In this document: positions 38,609 to 57,030 of the stretch, piece after piece
Position numbering within the stretch: the first letter of the stretch is position 1
Layout of the letters: each line of letters starts with the position of its first letter
Assembly (NCBI GenBank): GCA_036245525.1
Contig: BTPG01000008.1
Location: forward strand, 29,391,702-29,455,701
Source: Semisulcospira habei
Taxonomy: Eukaryota; Mollusca; Gastropoda; Semisulcospiridae
Length of the DNA stretch: 64,000 bases
Reading direction: 5' to 3'
Made by a program: the position numbers and the translations under genes
Notes under the pieces: model-generated
Told to the model about the DNA's origin: nothing
Databases searched by the model: none
The model's input: only the letters and a program-made list of their open reading frames with translations

Positions 38609-38670
38609 CCCTGTTGTTCATGCAGCCACCAAAACTGTTAACAGTTTTTGTGGCTGCATGCACAACAGGG
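38609..38670. mobile_element. 62 bp TTAA-flanked near-perfect palindrome
   Basis: TTAA at 38605-38608 and 38671-38674. CCCTGTTGTTCATGCAGCC faces GGCTGCATGCACAACAGGG around CAAAACTGTTAACAGTTTTTG. A very small member with its own terminal sequence; a second internal TTAA (GTTAAC) is at the centre. Confidence 0.8.
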
Positions 38671-39144
38671 TTAACTTAGCACCTCCGCCCCCCCCCCCCC
38701 CCCCACACTAGGTGTCAAGCTAATTAAGCACCGTCATTGCTTTCCATCGATCAACGAAAGAAAGTCAAAATAAGAGGTAAAATAATTTGTGGATTCTACA
38801 TGAACCCTCCTTTCCGTAGGAATCACCTCGACAAAATGAGCTACCAACATACAAAGGGTTAACAAACATCACGACCCCCACGTTATGAAACAGAACTGGA
38901 TGTTATTGATGACTGATTCAAAGGCGATCAGAGCAGGCTGTCTTATCTCAGTCCAGACCAAGAGGGCGACTGCCAAACGTGTAAAATGCAAAACAAACAA
39001 TCAAGCAAAGAAACACGTTTAGATAAAACAAGTACAACTCACTAGTGTTGTACTTGTCCTTTGTAAGCGTGGTTTTGTTTTGGTTGGGAATTTCTTTGTC
39101 GTACCTAATTTTGGAGACGTCTGTACAGGATTGTTTACCATTTG

Positions 39145-39240
39145 CGGGAGATGGATCGGTCATGGTAGTTCAAGGGTAGTGCCAGGGTAGCTTGGCGCCT
39201 GAAGGCGCCAAGCCGGCTAATCTGGCACCACCCTTGAACT
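39145..39240. repeat. Hairpin A, degraded
   Basis: GGAGATGGATCGGTCATGGT, TTCAAGGGTAGTGCC, GGCGCCTGAAGGCGCC, GGCACCACCCTTGAACT. The right arm carries a 4-base insertion; terminal repeats are not clear. Confidence 0.65.
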
Positions 39241-39883
39241 GTCGGTTGGCCTATTCATTTCCCTCTATGGTGAATGTGTTAAAGAGCTAACTCACTAACA
39301 CTAACACAACGAATGTTTATTAAGAATGAGCAGATGGCATTCCAATTAAACACCACCACTGAGCTATCAATAGCACAGTTAACCACCGGCAATTGATTAG
39401 TGGTGGTATGGACACTGTGGACCCTGCTCACACACGAACACGTAAAATTGGCGTTATTGATTAACTGCATGTTGTGTGTTAACAGTATCCGGAGCAAGCT
39501 GATGAAAGAACTGAAACAAAAGTCAAGAGTTCGCACGTGAATACACTCCAAGTTGATGCTGGCTCTTGCAAAGTGGCAACTTCTTTTAGTTAAAATATGC
39601 CCCCCACCCCAGCCTCCTCCCCGGCACCTTCCTCCCTCCCCATCCTTCTCCACACCTCCTCCCCCCCCCCCCCCCCTCTTCTGACGGACTCGGAATGGTC
39701 CGATGTTTACAGTTAGTCAGACATTAGACCACGAAAATCGCAAGACTTACCTGTCTTTTTTATTTATTTATTTTATTATTTGTTCGTTTCCACTTCTGCA
39801 GAAAGAATTTGTCTTCGAATAATCCACGAATCAGACAAAAACAAACTAACTGCATGCACTGCACGTTTGTTCATTTCCCCTCC
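39241..39883. other. Spacer, no gene
   Basis: Contains a C-run near 39661-39675 and pyrimidine-rich tracts. Nothing coding is supported. Confidence 0.5.
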
Positions 39884-40061
39884 TGTTTAGATGGCTTGCA
39901 TAGGGCTAACATCGAATAGATAGTAGACATAAGTTGTCAGACAGTGACACACACACAACCATCCTTGTTGCGTTTCATAACCGGAAGCCCGGAAGTACTT
40001 TATTAAACAAAGTCATTCGACAATAACATTACTATCGATTTTAGTTTCGAATATCGATACA
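39884..40061 (-). repeat. 3' LTR of the Gypsy element
   Basis: 178 bp, TG...CA ends; differs from the other LTR by a few substitutions and a compensating CA-repeat length change (ACAGTGACACAC against AGTGACACACACAC), implying a fairly young insertion. Confidence 0.92.
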
Positions 40062-40099
40062 TCTCCCCTTTTTCCAAAACTAGAGTACAGTTACATAAT

Positions 40100-40202
40100 C
40101 GAGGGATAGTAGCAAAATCGAGGTCGAAAGTTAGTCGCGATATCGAGATCGAACAAAGTTAGTCGCGATATCGAGATCGAAAGTTAGTCGCGATATCGAG
40201 AT
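40100..40202. repeat. Short tandem repeat before the 3' LTR
   Basis: Three units of about 32 bp containing GTTAGTCGCGATATCGAGATC, just inside the 3' LTR. Confidence 0.85.
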
Positions 40203-41906
40203 GGCCTTTGGCCGATGTATTACCAGGTTGTTTTTCAGTACAAAACTGGCAGCGACTGATTCTTTCTTTGATTTATTTGCTGATGGTGCGGCCACCACAC
40301 AGTTGTGTTTTGCGTACGCTCTCGGCACTTGTTCACATTCGCCAACATGTCCTTCATGAATTTTATCCATCACTTCTCCGTCGTCCTGTTGCAAAATTGT
40401 CTTTGCTGTTCTTACAGCTCTCTCTGCTGCACCGTTAGCCTGCGGGTAATGCGGGCTTGTCGTCACATGTTGAAAGTTTCCACCACTCTCGAAAATTCAG
40501 CAAATTCATTAGACGTGAACTGAGTTCCATTGTCCGATATCAAAGTCTCTGGCACTCCATTGTATTGGTATTGTGTTGTACCGTTTTTTCTAAGCGTGTT
40601 TCTTTCTCCGTTGGGTACTTCTCTGGCACTCCATGACGTGCAAAAATGTTCTTCAGCTTTGCTATGACTTGTTTGCTGGTTATGTTTGGTAAGTGTGCAA
40701 TTTCAATGTATCTGCTGTAATAATCAAAGCATATCAGGAAGTAGGAGTTCTGGAATTCACAAATGTCCACTGCCATGCGTCGAAACGGACCATCTGGCAG
40801 ATCTGATGGTATCATTGGCTCTTTCCTTTGCGAGGGTTGTTTTTCAGTACAAAACTGGCAGCGACTGATTCTTTGATTTATTTGCTGATGTGCGGCCACC
40901 ACACAGTTTGTTTTGCTCGCTCTCGGCACTTGTTAATTCCCAAATGTCCTTCATGAATTTTATCCATCACTTCTTTCTGTAGCGACTGCGGAATCACTAT
41001 CCTGTCTCCTTTAATAAGAAGTCTATTGTACTCACTGAGTTCTGCTCTAACAGCATACAAATTTCTTGCTCCGAGCTTCACGTCTTCTTTATATTCTGGC
41101 CATCCTTTTCTTGTGTAATCTAGAGCTATGGAGAGAGAAATGTCCTTTTCTGTTTCCTGTCTCACCTTTTCCAGATATTTGTCTGACGTAGACCATGATG
41201 CTTTCACTGTGTTCACATGAAGTGTAACTTCTTCTTCTGTTTGACTGTGTCTTTCTTCATTACTAGGACTTCTGGACAATGCGTCTGCAACTGCCATCTG
41301 CGTGCCTGGCATGTAGACTGCTTGGATGTCACACTTGAAGCGAAGAAGTCGCATGAGTAGACGCTGACATCTCAGAGGAGAATCTTGCAAATCTTTGGTA
41401 TTCAACAGAGGGACAAGAGGTTTATGATCAGTTTGTAGAGTGAATGTTGGTAAGCCGACGAGATAGCGCTCAAAACGTTCACAACTCCAAACAGCTGCGA
41501 GTGTCTCTTTCTCAATCTGCGCATATTTCTTTTCTGATGTGCGGCCACCACACACAGTTTGTTTTGCTCGCTCTCGGCACTTGTTAATTCCCAAATGTCC
41601 TTCATGAATCACATTGCGCCGCGGAATGAAATGTTCGTTGAATTTATCCAGCACAGAATTAAACACATTTCTTGGATTTGGCTGTCCTTCTTGAGGTTCC
41701 TCGAACTGAAGAGAGTTGTATATGCGGTCTGCGTCTTTCCCCATCGCATAAATTAATGCGGATATTTGCACATCTTGGTCATCTTTATGCAGCTTTGTCG
41801 CCGTTCGAAAACGAAGAAACCTGTCACGCCATTCTGGCCACATGTCTGGTCGCGCAAAGTCAAATTGTTCAGGCCACTTCGCCATTATACAGTCAATATA
41901 AAGCAC
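40131..41906 (-). pseudogene. Gag-RNaseH-integrase remnants of the Gypsy element
   Basis: Frame 41906-40878 fuses a gag start to a fragment of the integrase zinc motif (HEGHLGINKCRERAKQTVCG), then RNase H, then the proper integrase zinc motif ending WWPHISK. Frames 40929-40540 and 40466-40131 hold further integrase pieces, each preceded by another partial copy of the same HEGHLG...CREL region. The order gag - zinc-motif scrap - RNase H - zinc motif - core - zinc-motif scrap - core end indicates repeated template switching. Not functional. Confidence 0.85.
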
Positions 41907-41950
41907 AAACGTTAGCTAGAAGAGTACTGAAGCTTTTACTTCTGACACCA

Positions 41951-42128
41951 TGTTTAGATGGCTTGCATAGGGCTAACATCGAATAGATAGTAGACATAAG
42001 TTGTCAGTGACACACACACACACAACCATCCTTGTTGCGTTTCATGACCGGAAGCCCGGAAGTACTTTATTAAACAAAGTCATTCGACAATAACATTACT
42101 ATCGATTTTAGTTTCGAATATCGATACA
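41951..42128 (-). repeat. 5' LTR of the Gypsy element
   Basis: 178 bp; followed at 42129-42133 by the CCTCC duplication also found at 39879-39883. Confidence 0.92.
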
Positions 42129-42262
42129 CCTCCCAAACCACCTGCAAGTACACACGCTCATTCATTTTCTCAATGCCACCGCCCTACCCACCCCCTACAC
42201 CCCCACCTCCACCCCTTAACGCCTCGATCTGTACCCAAGGATCAAAGCCACAGACCATACCA

Positions 42263-42329
42263 GCAAGAGGCATAGATCTTCAAGAGTCGCCGCAGTTTGC
42301 GGGGGCTCATGAATATCTATGCCTCTTGT
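42263..42329. repeat. Hairpin B upstream of the tubulin TATA box
   Basis: GCAAGAGGCATAGATCTTCA faces ATGAATATCTATGCCTCTTG; the stem tip is CGCAGTTTGCGG. It ends 66 bp before the TATA box. Confidence 0.8.
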
Positions 42330-42394
42330 AGATCGACGTCAGCAGTGCAACAGCAGGGTAGAAACTATGGAACTAAACTGAAGGTAGCGGTGGG

Positions 42395-42403
42395 TTATAT
42401 AAG
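42395..42403 (+). promoter_or_regulatory. TATA box of the alpha-tubulin gene
   Basis: TTATATAAG lies 149 bp before the start codon. A transcript start near 42427 would give a 5' UTR of about 115 bases. Position and sequence are typical; the start site itself is inferred. Confidence 0.65.
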
Positions 42404-42543
42404 AGCAGCAGAGGTAGGCCCATCGACCGCAACCACTTTACCACTGACTCTTACTCGTGCGGCACGTTGCGTCCGGTCTGGGTGTGACGAGACCATTGTT
42501 CATTTCTGTGACATTCGTAAATTAATCAGAAATCACTGGAATC

Positions 42544-51047
<8,504 letters not shown>

Positions 51048-51065
51048 GTATGCACAGCAGCATCA

Positions 51066-51071
51066 AATAAA
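51066..51071 (+). terminator. Tubulin poly-A signal
   Basis: AATAAA 126 bp after the alternative-frame stop and just after the literal-frame stop. Confidence 0.6.
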
Positions 51072-51437
51072 ATACGAGCATTACTAATATTGAATGACTG
51101 CAGCAACAACAACACATAATAATGGTCAGTTCAGGACACTGTACTCAGACCTGATTTAAATTCGTGATCAACCATCCGAGTCAGTGTTGAATCATTTTAG
51201 TATTCGAATTCGAGTTGCCTGAGAATAACTTCTTGCCGGCTGACGTGGCCGCAGCCTATAGCTTCTCAATCTGTGCCGTCATTTGTTACACACAAACAAA
51301 AATCAAAGTACAGTGGAACATTTCATTTCCGTCACGGTGGTCGATACAAAATACACGATACAGGCCTCACTATGGTCAAATTCTAGTGTGTTTTAGTTCT
51401 CTTCACTGTTTTCATGAGTGTTTGTGTGTGCCTAGTG

Positions 51438-51439
51438 TG

Positions 51440-51504
<65 letters not shown>

Positions 51505-51518
51505 CGCGTGTGTGTGTG
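51438..51518. repeat. (GT)n/(CG)n microsatellite
   Basis: GT dinucleotide of about 55 bp, a CG stretch, then more GT; downstream of tubulin. Confidence 0.95.
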
Positions 51519-51669
51519 AGTGTGTATGTGGGTAGGTGCCACGTGGGAGTGTGTGCGTGTGTGCCTGACCTTCATAGCCGCTTTCAGCGACGATGAAGAC
51601 AGAGTGCTGGAAGTTTTTACTGATCAGCCAGTTCCGGCACCAACCACACCACTTATCAGGGCCGGAATA

Positions 51670-52210
51670 GAACTGCCCCGCCCCCCCCCCCCCCCCCTCC
51701 CAATCCAGACAATCCCTGCTCCTACCCTGGGCTTGAGTCCGAGTTTTGTCTCAGTCAGTCAAGGGTTCCGCTCCTTCCAGTAAGCCCAAACCTGTTCCCC
51801 GTATGCCGCGTTCTTCGCTGTGTGCTCTTGTGCATCTGCGTGCCGTGTGCTTCCGCGCGCGTACTTGACGGTACCGGCACTGACGTGAGCCGGCGCAGTC
51901 TAGGCATATGTGCTCAAGTAGTTACTGATGTATCCTCTTTAAAGATGACGCAGTTCGCCAACCAAAAAAAAAAAAAAAAAAAAAGGAGGTGGGGGGGGGG
52001 GGGAGGGGAGGAGACATAATTATGTGAGTAGCTAGTCCCGGGGAGTGTGTGGGGAGGAGGGGAGGGGGGGGGGGGTGAACCGCAGAGAGGAGGCTGGAGA
52101 GGAGCGAGGAGGGGGCGGGGGGGCGGAACGGAACGGTAGGGGGGGGGGGGTGAAACCTGTTCGGCCCCCACCCCTCCCCTCCCCCCCACCCCCTACGGCC
52201 CGGCTCGGCC
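51670..52210. repeat. Poly-C, poly-A and G-rich tracts
   Basis: C-run at 51679, A-run at 51965, and a long G-run-rich purine stretch at 51986-52160. Pro/Gly-rich translations are artefacts. No gene. Confidence 0.7.
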
Positions 52211-53130
52211 CCAAGACGAAACACACACTACACACACACAACACACAGGCGCACATAGGCCTCACAGTGGGTTACCTACCATTTCATGTGAAAATGGGTT
52301 CCCATATTTCTATTTATTCTAGGGCTCTGGAATTGATGCGAATGTTTAGAACTCACCTTATAACTAAGCTCTATGACTTAAAATAAAATAGACATTTTCT
52401 AGAAACAGAGGCACTAGATGCCGAAAAAATGGGTTTCTGCCAATAAAGTGGGTGGGTGTCTCTCTCACACAAAACTGACTGGCATTACAGTCAAAATGGG
52501 TGTCTTCACAACAGTAGGCATCTGTAATAAGGTCAAGTTCATGGAATACTTCTTTTTCACATTAATTTTTTTTCCCAACTTAATGTGTATGTGTGCTTTA
52601 ACATTCTTTACATTGTATGGTGCAAAATTCAATAAACACTGGCCCGAAACCTTTCGATTATGATTTTTACAGAGGAAATCTTTTAAACATTGCTGCGTTT
52701 TGTCCTTCTGAAGCAAAACAGTTTATCATGGCATTGATGTGAGAATCAACATAATGTATTCTGGAAATTAAAGGACTTTTTTTTGGTGTTTTTGGGTACT
52801 CTGGAGTTTCAGACAAACAGCAACAGAGCATTTTGAATATTAACCTTTATCATTCGGAATACACCAGTGTGTGCAACTAGTGTGACTGAAAAAGTCCAAG
52901 GGTTAGTGCCAGAATAGCTTGGTGCCTCTAGGCGCCAAGCTATTGTGGCACCACCCTTGAACTAAAGCCATTGGTCTATGTCCTCATCTGTAAGTACTGT
53001 AATGTAGCTTGCATAGAATTATGGCAGTGAACAAATTTGAAGCTATTAGCCTCAGTATGACTATGATGCGGGTCAAAAAGTGTGGAAAAATATTAAAGAT
53101 AGAAAAAGACCCAGACGAAGAAACGAACAC
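52211..53130. other. Intergenic spacer with a degraded hairpin A
   Basis: At 52897-52968, TCCAAGGGTTAGTGCCAG...GGCGCC...GGCACCACCCTTGAACT lies downstream of TTAACCTTTATCATTCGG (52840). The right terminus is not found. Otherwise AT-rich, nothing coding. Confidence 0.55.
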
Positions 53131-53134
53131 TTAA

Positions 53135-53702
53135 CTTATTCTACCCCAGCAAAATTTAAGATCCACCATGATAGTTCAAGGGTGATGCCAGAATAGCTTG
53201 GCGCCTATGGGCGCCAAGCTATTCTGGCATCACCCTTGAACTATCGTGGTGGATCTGTGTCCTGCACTGCAACGCAGTCTTCTGAAGACGACTTCAACAT
53301 TTGGGCTTAATTTATTCTACCCCAGACACACCACAGCAAAATAAAGATCCACCATGATAGTTCAAGAGTGATGCCAGAATAGCTTGGCGCCTATGGGCAC
53401 CAAGCTATTCTGGCATCACCCTTGAACTATCATGGTGGATCTGTGTCCTGCACTGCAACGCAGTCTTCTGAAGACGACTTCAACATTTGGGCTTAACTTA
53501 TTCTACCCCAGACACACCACAGCAAAATAAAGATCCACCATGATAGTTCAAGGGTGATGCCAGAATAGCTTGGCGCCTATGGGCGCCAAGCTATTCTGGC
53601 ATCACCCTTGAACTATCATGGTGGATCTGTGTCCTGCACTGCAACGCAGTCTTCTGAAGACGACTTCAACGTTTGGGGATTCCGGTCTTGGGGTAGAATG
53701 AG
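53135..53702. mobile_element. Tandemly triplicated hairpin A MITE
   Basis: TTAA at 53131-53134 and 53703-53706. Three units start at 53135, 53311 and 53497 (CTTATTCTACCCC or TTTATTCTACCCC), each preceded by TTAA. Units 1 and 2 lack the right terminus and stop at AACATTTGGGC; only unit 3 has the end TTGGGGTAGAATGAG. Each unit has a complete hairpin with GATCCACCATGATAG / CTATCATGGTGGATC. Confidence 0.85.
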
Positions 53703-53802
53703 TTAAAATGACAGAACAGAACACTGACATTAATTAATTAACTGACAACATAAGAAATCACTTGAAACTTCAGCCTTTATTTAACGTCTTTCGTCTCCAA
53801 CA

Positions 53803-53898
53803 ACCAACCAACCATTCTTTCATTTGCAGAGTTTTTAAAATGGTATGCAGTACAACCAACCATTCTTTCATTTGCAGAGTTTTTAAAATGGCATGCAG
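53803..53898. repeat. Two tandem 48 bp units
   Basis: ACCAACCATTCTTTCATTTG and following bases occur at 53807 and 53855, nearly identical. Just 5' of a C-run. Confidence 0.85.
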
Positions 53899-53899
53899 T

Positions 53900-54615
53900 A
53901 TATTACAAAATGATCCGCCCCCCCCCCCCCCCCACTCCCCCAATGACACTCTTGTAATCAATCTTTACATTGTCAATGGTTTTCTTATCTTATTATTGTC
54001 TTTTGTCCCCAGCCGGCTGTTTCGTTTTGCAAATCCAAAGGTTATACAGTATACAAAATGTGACCCTTTCTCACGAAACCAGTCTTAACTCGCAGCGAGC
54101 CAATCAGCACTACACGCAATAATATGTGGTGGGGGTCAATCTGGGGCATTTTCACTTTTTTGGAGAAATGTATTCTACATACACCAAAGTATCGTATGGT
54201 TAAAATCTTTATCATGAAAAATGCCATTAAATAGGTAAAAAATGATTTTAAAAGTCTGCCCTTGGCCCCAATTATGCTGCACACAGAAACTTCACAGGCT
54301 GTTTTCCCAAAATGGCCGCCGGAGGCTTTAACAACTTTAAACACTAACAGATTTTACAATTTTTGCACTACAGCATACAGTCATATATCACAGTAATCAG
54401 CAAACACTGTAGTTTTCATAAATGTATATATGTCAAAACATCCAAAATGCGAGTTCTTAAGACTGATTTTGTGAGAGAGGGTCACAAATGATCCAGGCAT
54501 CCATCAGATAAAAAAAAAAAAGCAGGCTATACATGCTGAAACCACCCCAATAATAACACTCATGTAATAAATCTGTATGAAATCGAAAATGCCGCGAGTG
54601 GCAGGGAACCTCAAT
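53900..54615. other. 3' flank of the recombinase gene
   Basis: AT-rich sequence past the minus-strand stop codon. TTTATT (AATAAA on minus) words occur but none is clearly the poly-A signal. Confidence 0.4.
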
Positions 54616-57030
54616 TCATTTCTTTTGTAACTTTTTCAGTCTGTTGCGGACGTAATCCTTAATGTTTGTCCAGCGCCTATGTCTAAGTGCAGGCTCCTCT
54701 GCCATTGCGTACTGTATCTCGGCCTTTCCAGGAAGTTTGTTCATGACGAGGTGTGTCTTGAAACGAGTTTGAACAGCTTTCTCTTCAGCTTCCCCCCATG
54801 GTTTCCTTGTAAATCTAGCTTTCTTTCGAACAGGAGCTGACGCAGTACTGTCATCATCAAAACTATCTAGATTGTCATCAGGCTCTGGACGTCTTTTCTC
54901 CGTCATGCTCATCGATTCCTGTGTTGCTGACTTGCTACTTGCTTCATTCACAGGTGCTGTTCCCCCCGAGACCTCTCTGCCAGTTTTTGATGTGTCTTCA
55001 TTGTCAAAGTCAATCTCTTCATCATCGCCCAGCTCAGCTCTAATGCAACTCTCAAAATCTGTCATCCCATTGTTAACTGACAGAAGAATCTTTGCCACTT
55101 TTGCCTTTTGAAGGACGTCTTGAGGTTGGCGGTAGATATGGCGATGTATCCGAATATCATGGCCAAGGAAATCTGCCAGCTGATCCTGGTCTAACTCCGA
55201 GATGGCCATTGACTGAGCCAAAGTTGCAACCTGCTTCCGCAACTGAGTAAATGTGAACATGGCTGGGTATGACACCCCTGCTTCTAGGGCATGGGCCTTC
55301 AGAACATCATGGCCTCTGTAAGGCCTCTGACCAGGTGTGGCAAAGATGTACTGGGAATCAGCGAGAGCTGGCACTGATTGCCTCATTTGAAGGATTCTGT
55401 CCACAGTTGTCATCATCTTCTTCGTCAGCAAAACGGGAACACTCCTATTAAACTTGCCTCTGATTTCCACTCGCTGAAAATGATTCACCATTTTCTTCTC
55501 AACCTCTGTGAGACCTTTCAAGATATCTTGATTGGTGATCGATCCAATCTTAGCATTCTGGAAGTCTGACACCTTCATTCTCTGAACTTCTCCCCCTCGT
55601 TTTCGGTTGAAAAGTGATACAGCACAAAGAGTTGCTTTAACCACTGTCGGATAATCTTCCGAAACCATCCTTGTCTCAAGAAGCTGTTGGACCTTCCTCA
55701 CATCTTCACATGATGGGATCAGCTTGGGTTTGTTCATGGTCATTTTCCCGACCGACTGGGCTGCTGTAGCGGACACACAATCATACCAGTCCCTGTTGAA
55801 GACAGAGTCAAACCGCTGCGCCTCAGAGAGCTCCTGTCGCCACCTGTCGTCTGAACCCTGCCCAAGCTGTTTGGATGCCTGTGACTGTTTGATCTGTGAA
55901 CACTTTTTCAAAGCATGGCCTATGCGCATTGCGAGATTGCCTTTTTTGAACTGATGTGTGTCCTCATCAAAATCTGCTAGCTCTTTTACAGCCAGGACAA
56001 CATGATCAAAGCTAGCTGAATTGATCACAGCATTTAAACTTGCGATTTTCATTTCTGACCTCACTCTGATAATCTTTAATAGTCTCCCTAACTCCCGCAT
56101 CCTGGAGCTGATTTGTCCAGCCGTGTGTTCTTCAATGTCCCTGCGGTCAAATAATCTCTTTCCATACTCAAGAAGCAAGGGGTCAGTTCTGATGAGACGG
56201 CTTATCTCATCATGTCTCTGGCTGGCCAAGACCTTGTGATAGAATGAAAATTCAACGTCTAAGGGTATTGGAAGCATTAGCCGACCACGGCGCGCCGCGT
56301 CTCCTCGCCGAGTGATCTGAAACCCTCCTGGCTTCTGACAGCAACGTTTTGAGTGTACAGAGATCAGCTTTTTTTGATAGAGCCCTTTGCAATGGCTACA
56401 GGCGAAAAGGTCGTCTACCTTACTAGTTTTGGTGCGATACTTAGGAATCAAACATCCGGATTTGTTTTCAAGAACAGCAACATTATGCATGTAATCACCC
56501 TCACCTTGTAGTCTGATCCATGCTCGACGTCTCTGCTTGGTCCCTCTTTTCATCGACAAAATTTTAGCAACGTCTGCCTCATCTGCATGGACATCTTGTA
56601 AGTGCGTGCTCATTTTCAAGACAAGCTTGCCACACAATTTGCATGCATGTTTCTTGTCCCATTTGTACTTTCCTTGCCCTCTCTGCGACACGTGCACACC
56701 TGTTTCTTCTGTAAGTGCTCTTTCCCCACTCGTTCCAGCATCATGTTCCTCCTGCCTATCCACATTCTCATTGCCACCCCCTAATGCACACTGCACCTTG
56801 CTGGTACTAGCGTCACCAACACCTGGCCACCCCGAACCTGCCACTTTGATGAAATCTAACATAGTCGATACAATACTGTCTATGGCAGAGATCCCAGCAA
56901 TTGATGCCGACACACCCTCTGAATCCGGTGAGCTCGAGCCAGGAACAAACTCCTCGTCATCACTGCCCTCGTATTGCGATGCGCTGGCACTACTCTCAGT
57001 CTCGGGTCCATCCCAGGCGCCATTTGCCAA
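54616..57030 (-). CDS. Recombinase gene, terminal exon
   Basis: Acceptor (TTTC)n TCCAG, then TTG GCA AAT, phase 0. 804 codons plus stop with no interruption. The open frame extends 58 codons further upstream, but that stretch reads through the pyrimidine tract and looks intronic. Confidence 0.8.
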   Translation of the reverse strand: MANGAWDGPETESSASASQYEGSDDEEFVPGSSSPDSEGVSASIAGISAIDSIVSTMLDFIKVAGSGWPGVGDASTSKVQCALGGGNENVDRQEEHDAGTSGERALTEETGVHVSQRGQGKYKWDKKHACKLCGKLVLKMSTHLQDVHADEADVAKILSMKRGTKQRRRAWIRLQGEGDYMHNVAVLENKSGCLIPKYRTKTSKVDDLFACSHCKGLYQKKLISVHSKRCCQKPGGFQITRRGDAARRGRLMLPIPLDVEFSFYHKVLASQRHDEISRLIRTDPLLLEYGKRLFDRRDIEEHTAGQISSRMRELGRLLKIIRVRSEMKIASLNAVINSASFDHVVLAVKELADFDEDTHQFKKGNLAMRIGHALKKCSQIKQSQASKQLGQGSDDRWRQELSEAQRFDSVFNRDWYDCVSATAAQSVGKMTMNKPKLIPSCEDVRKVQQLLETRMVSEDYPTVVKATLCAVSLFNRKRGGEVQRMKVSDFQNAKIGSITNQDILKGLTEVEKKMVNHFQRVEIRGKFNRSVPVLLTKKMMTTVDRILQMRQSVPALADSQYIFATPGQRPYRGHDVLKAHALEAGVSYPAMFTFTQLRKQVATLAQSMAISELDQDQLADFLGHDIRIHRHIYRQPQDVLQKAKVAKILLSVNNGMTDFESCIRAELGDDEEIDFDNEDTSKTGREVSGGTAPVNEASSKSATQESMSMTEKRRPEPDDNLDSFDDDSTASAPVRKKARFTRKPWGEAEEKAVQTRFKTHLVMNKLPGKAEIQYAMAEEPALRHRRWTNIKDYVRNRLKKLQKK

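Larger units (their letters stand above)
39884..42128 (-). mobile_element. Gypsy-type LTR retrotransposon, complete ends, deleted and rearranged interior
   Basis: LTRs of 178 bp at 39884-40061 and 41951-42128, both TGTTTAGATGG...ATCGATACA; 5 bp duplication CCTCC on each side. On the minus strand the interior begins TGGTGTCAGAAGTAAAAG, a tRNA primer-binding-site-like sequence, and ends GAAAAAGGGGAGA, a polypurine tract. Coding remnants: gag start (KWPEQFDFARPDMWPEWRDR), RNase H (TLAAVWSCERFERYLVG, then TFTLQTDHKPLVPLL, VADALSRSP), integrase zinc motif (HEGHLGINKCRERAKQTVWW) and part of the catalytic core ([15 protein letters not shown]). Protease and reverse transcriptase are missing. Confidence 0.92.

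Noticed and set aside
52040..52200. Possible proline-rich protein
   Set aside because: Purine-run low-complexity sequence; all frames are run-length artefacts.
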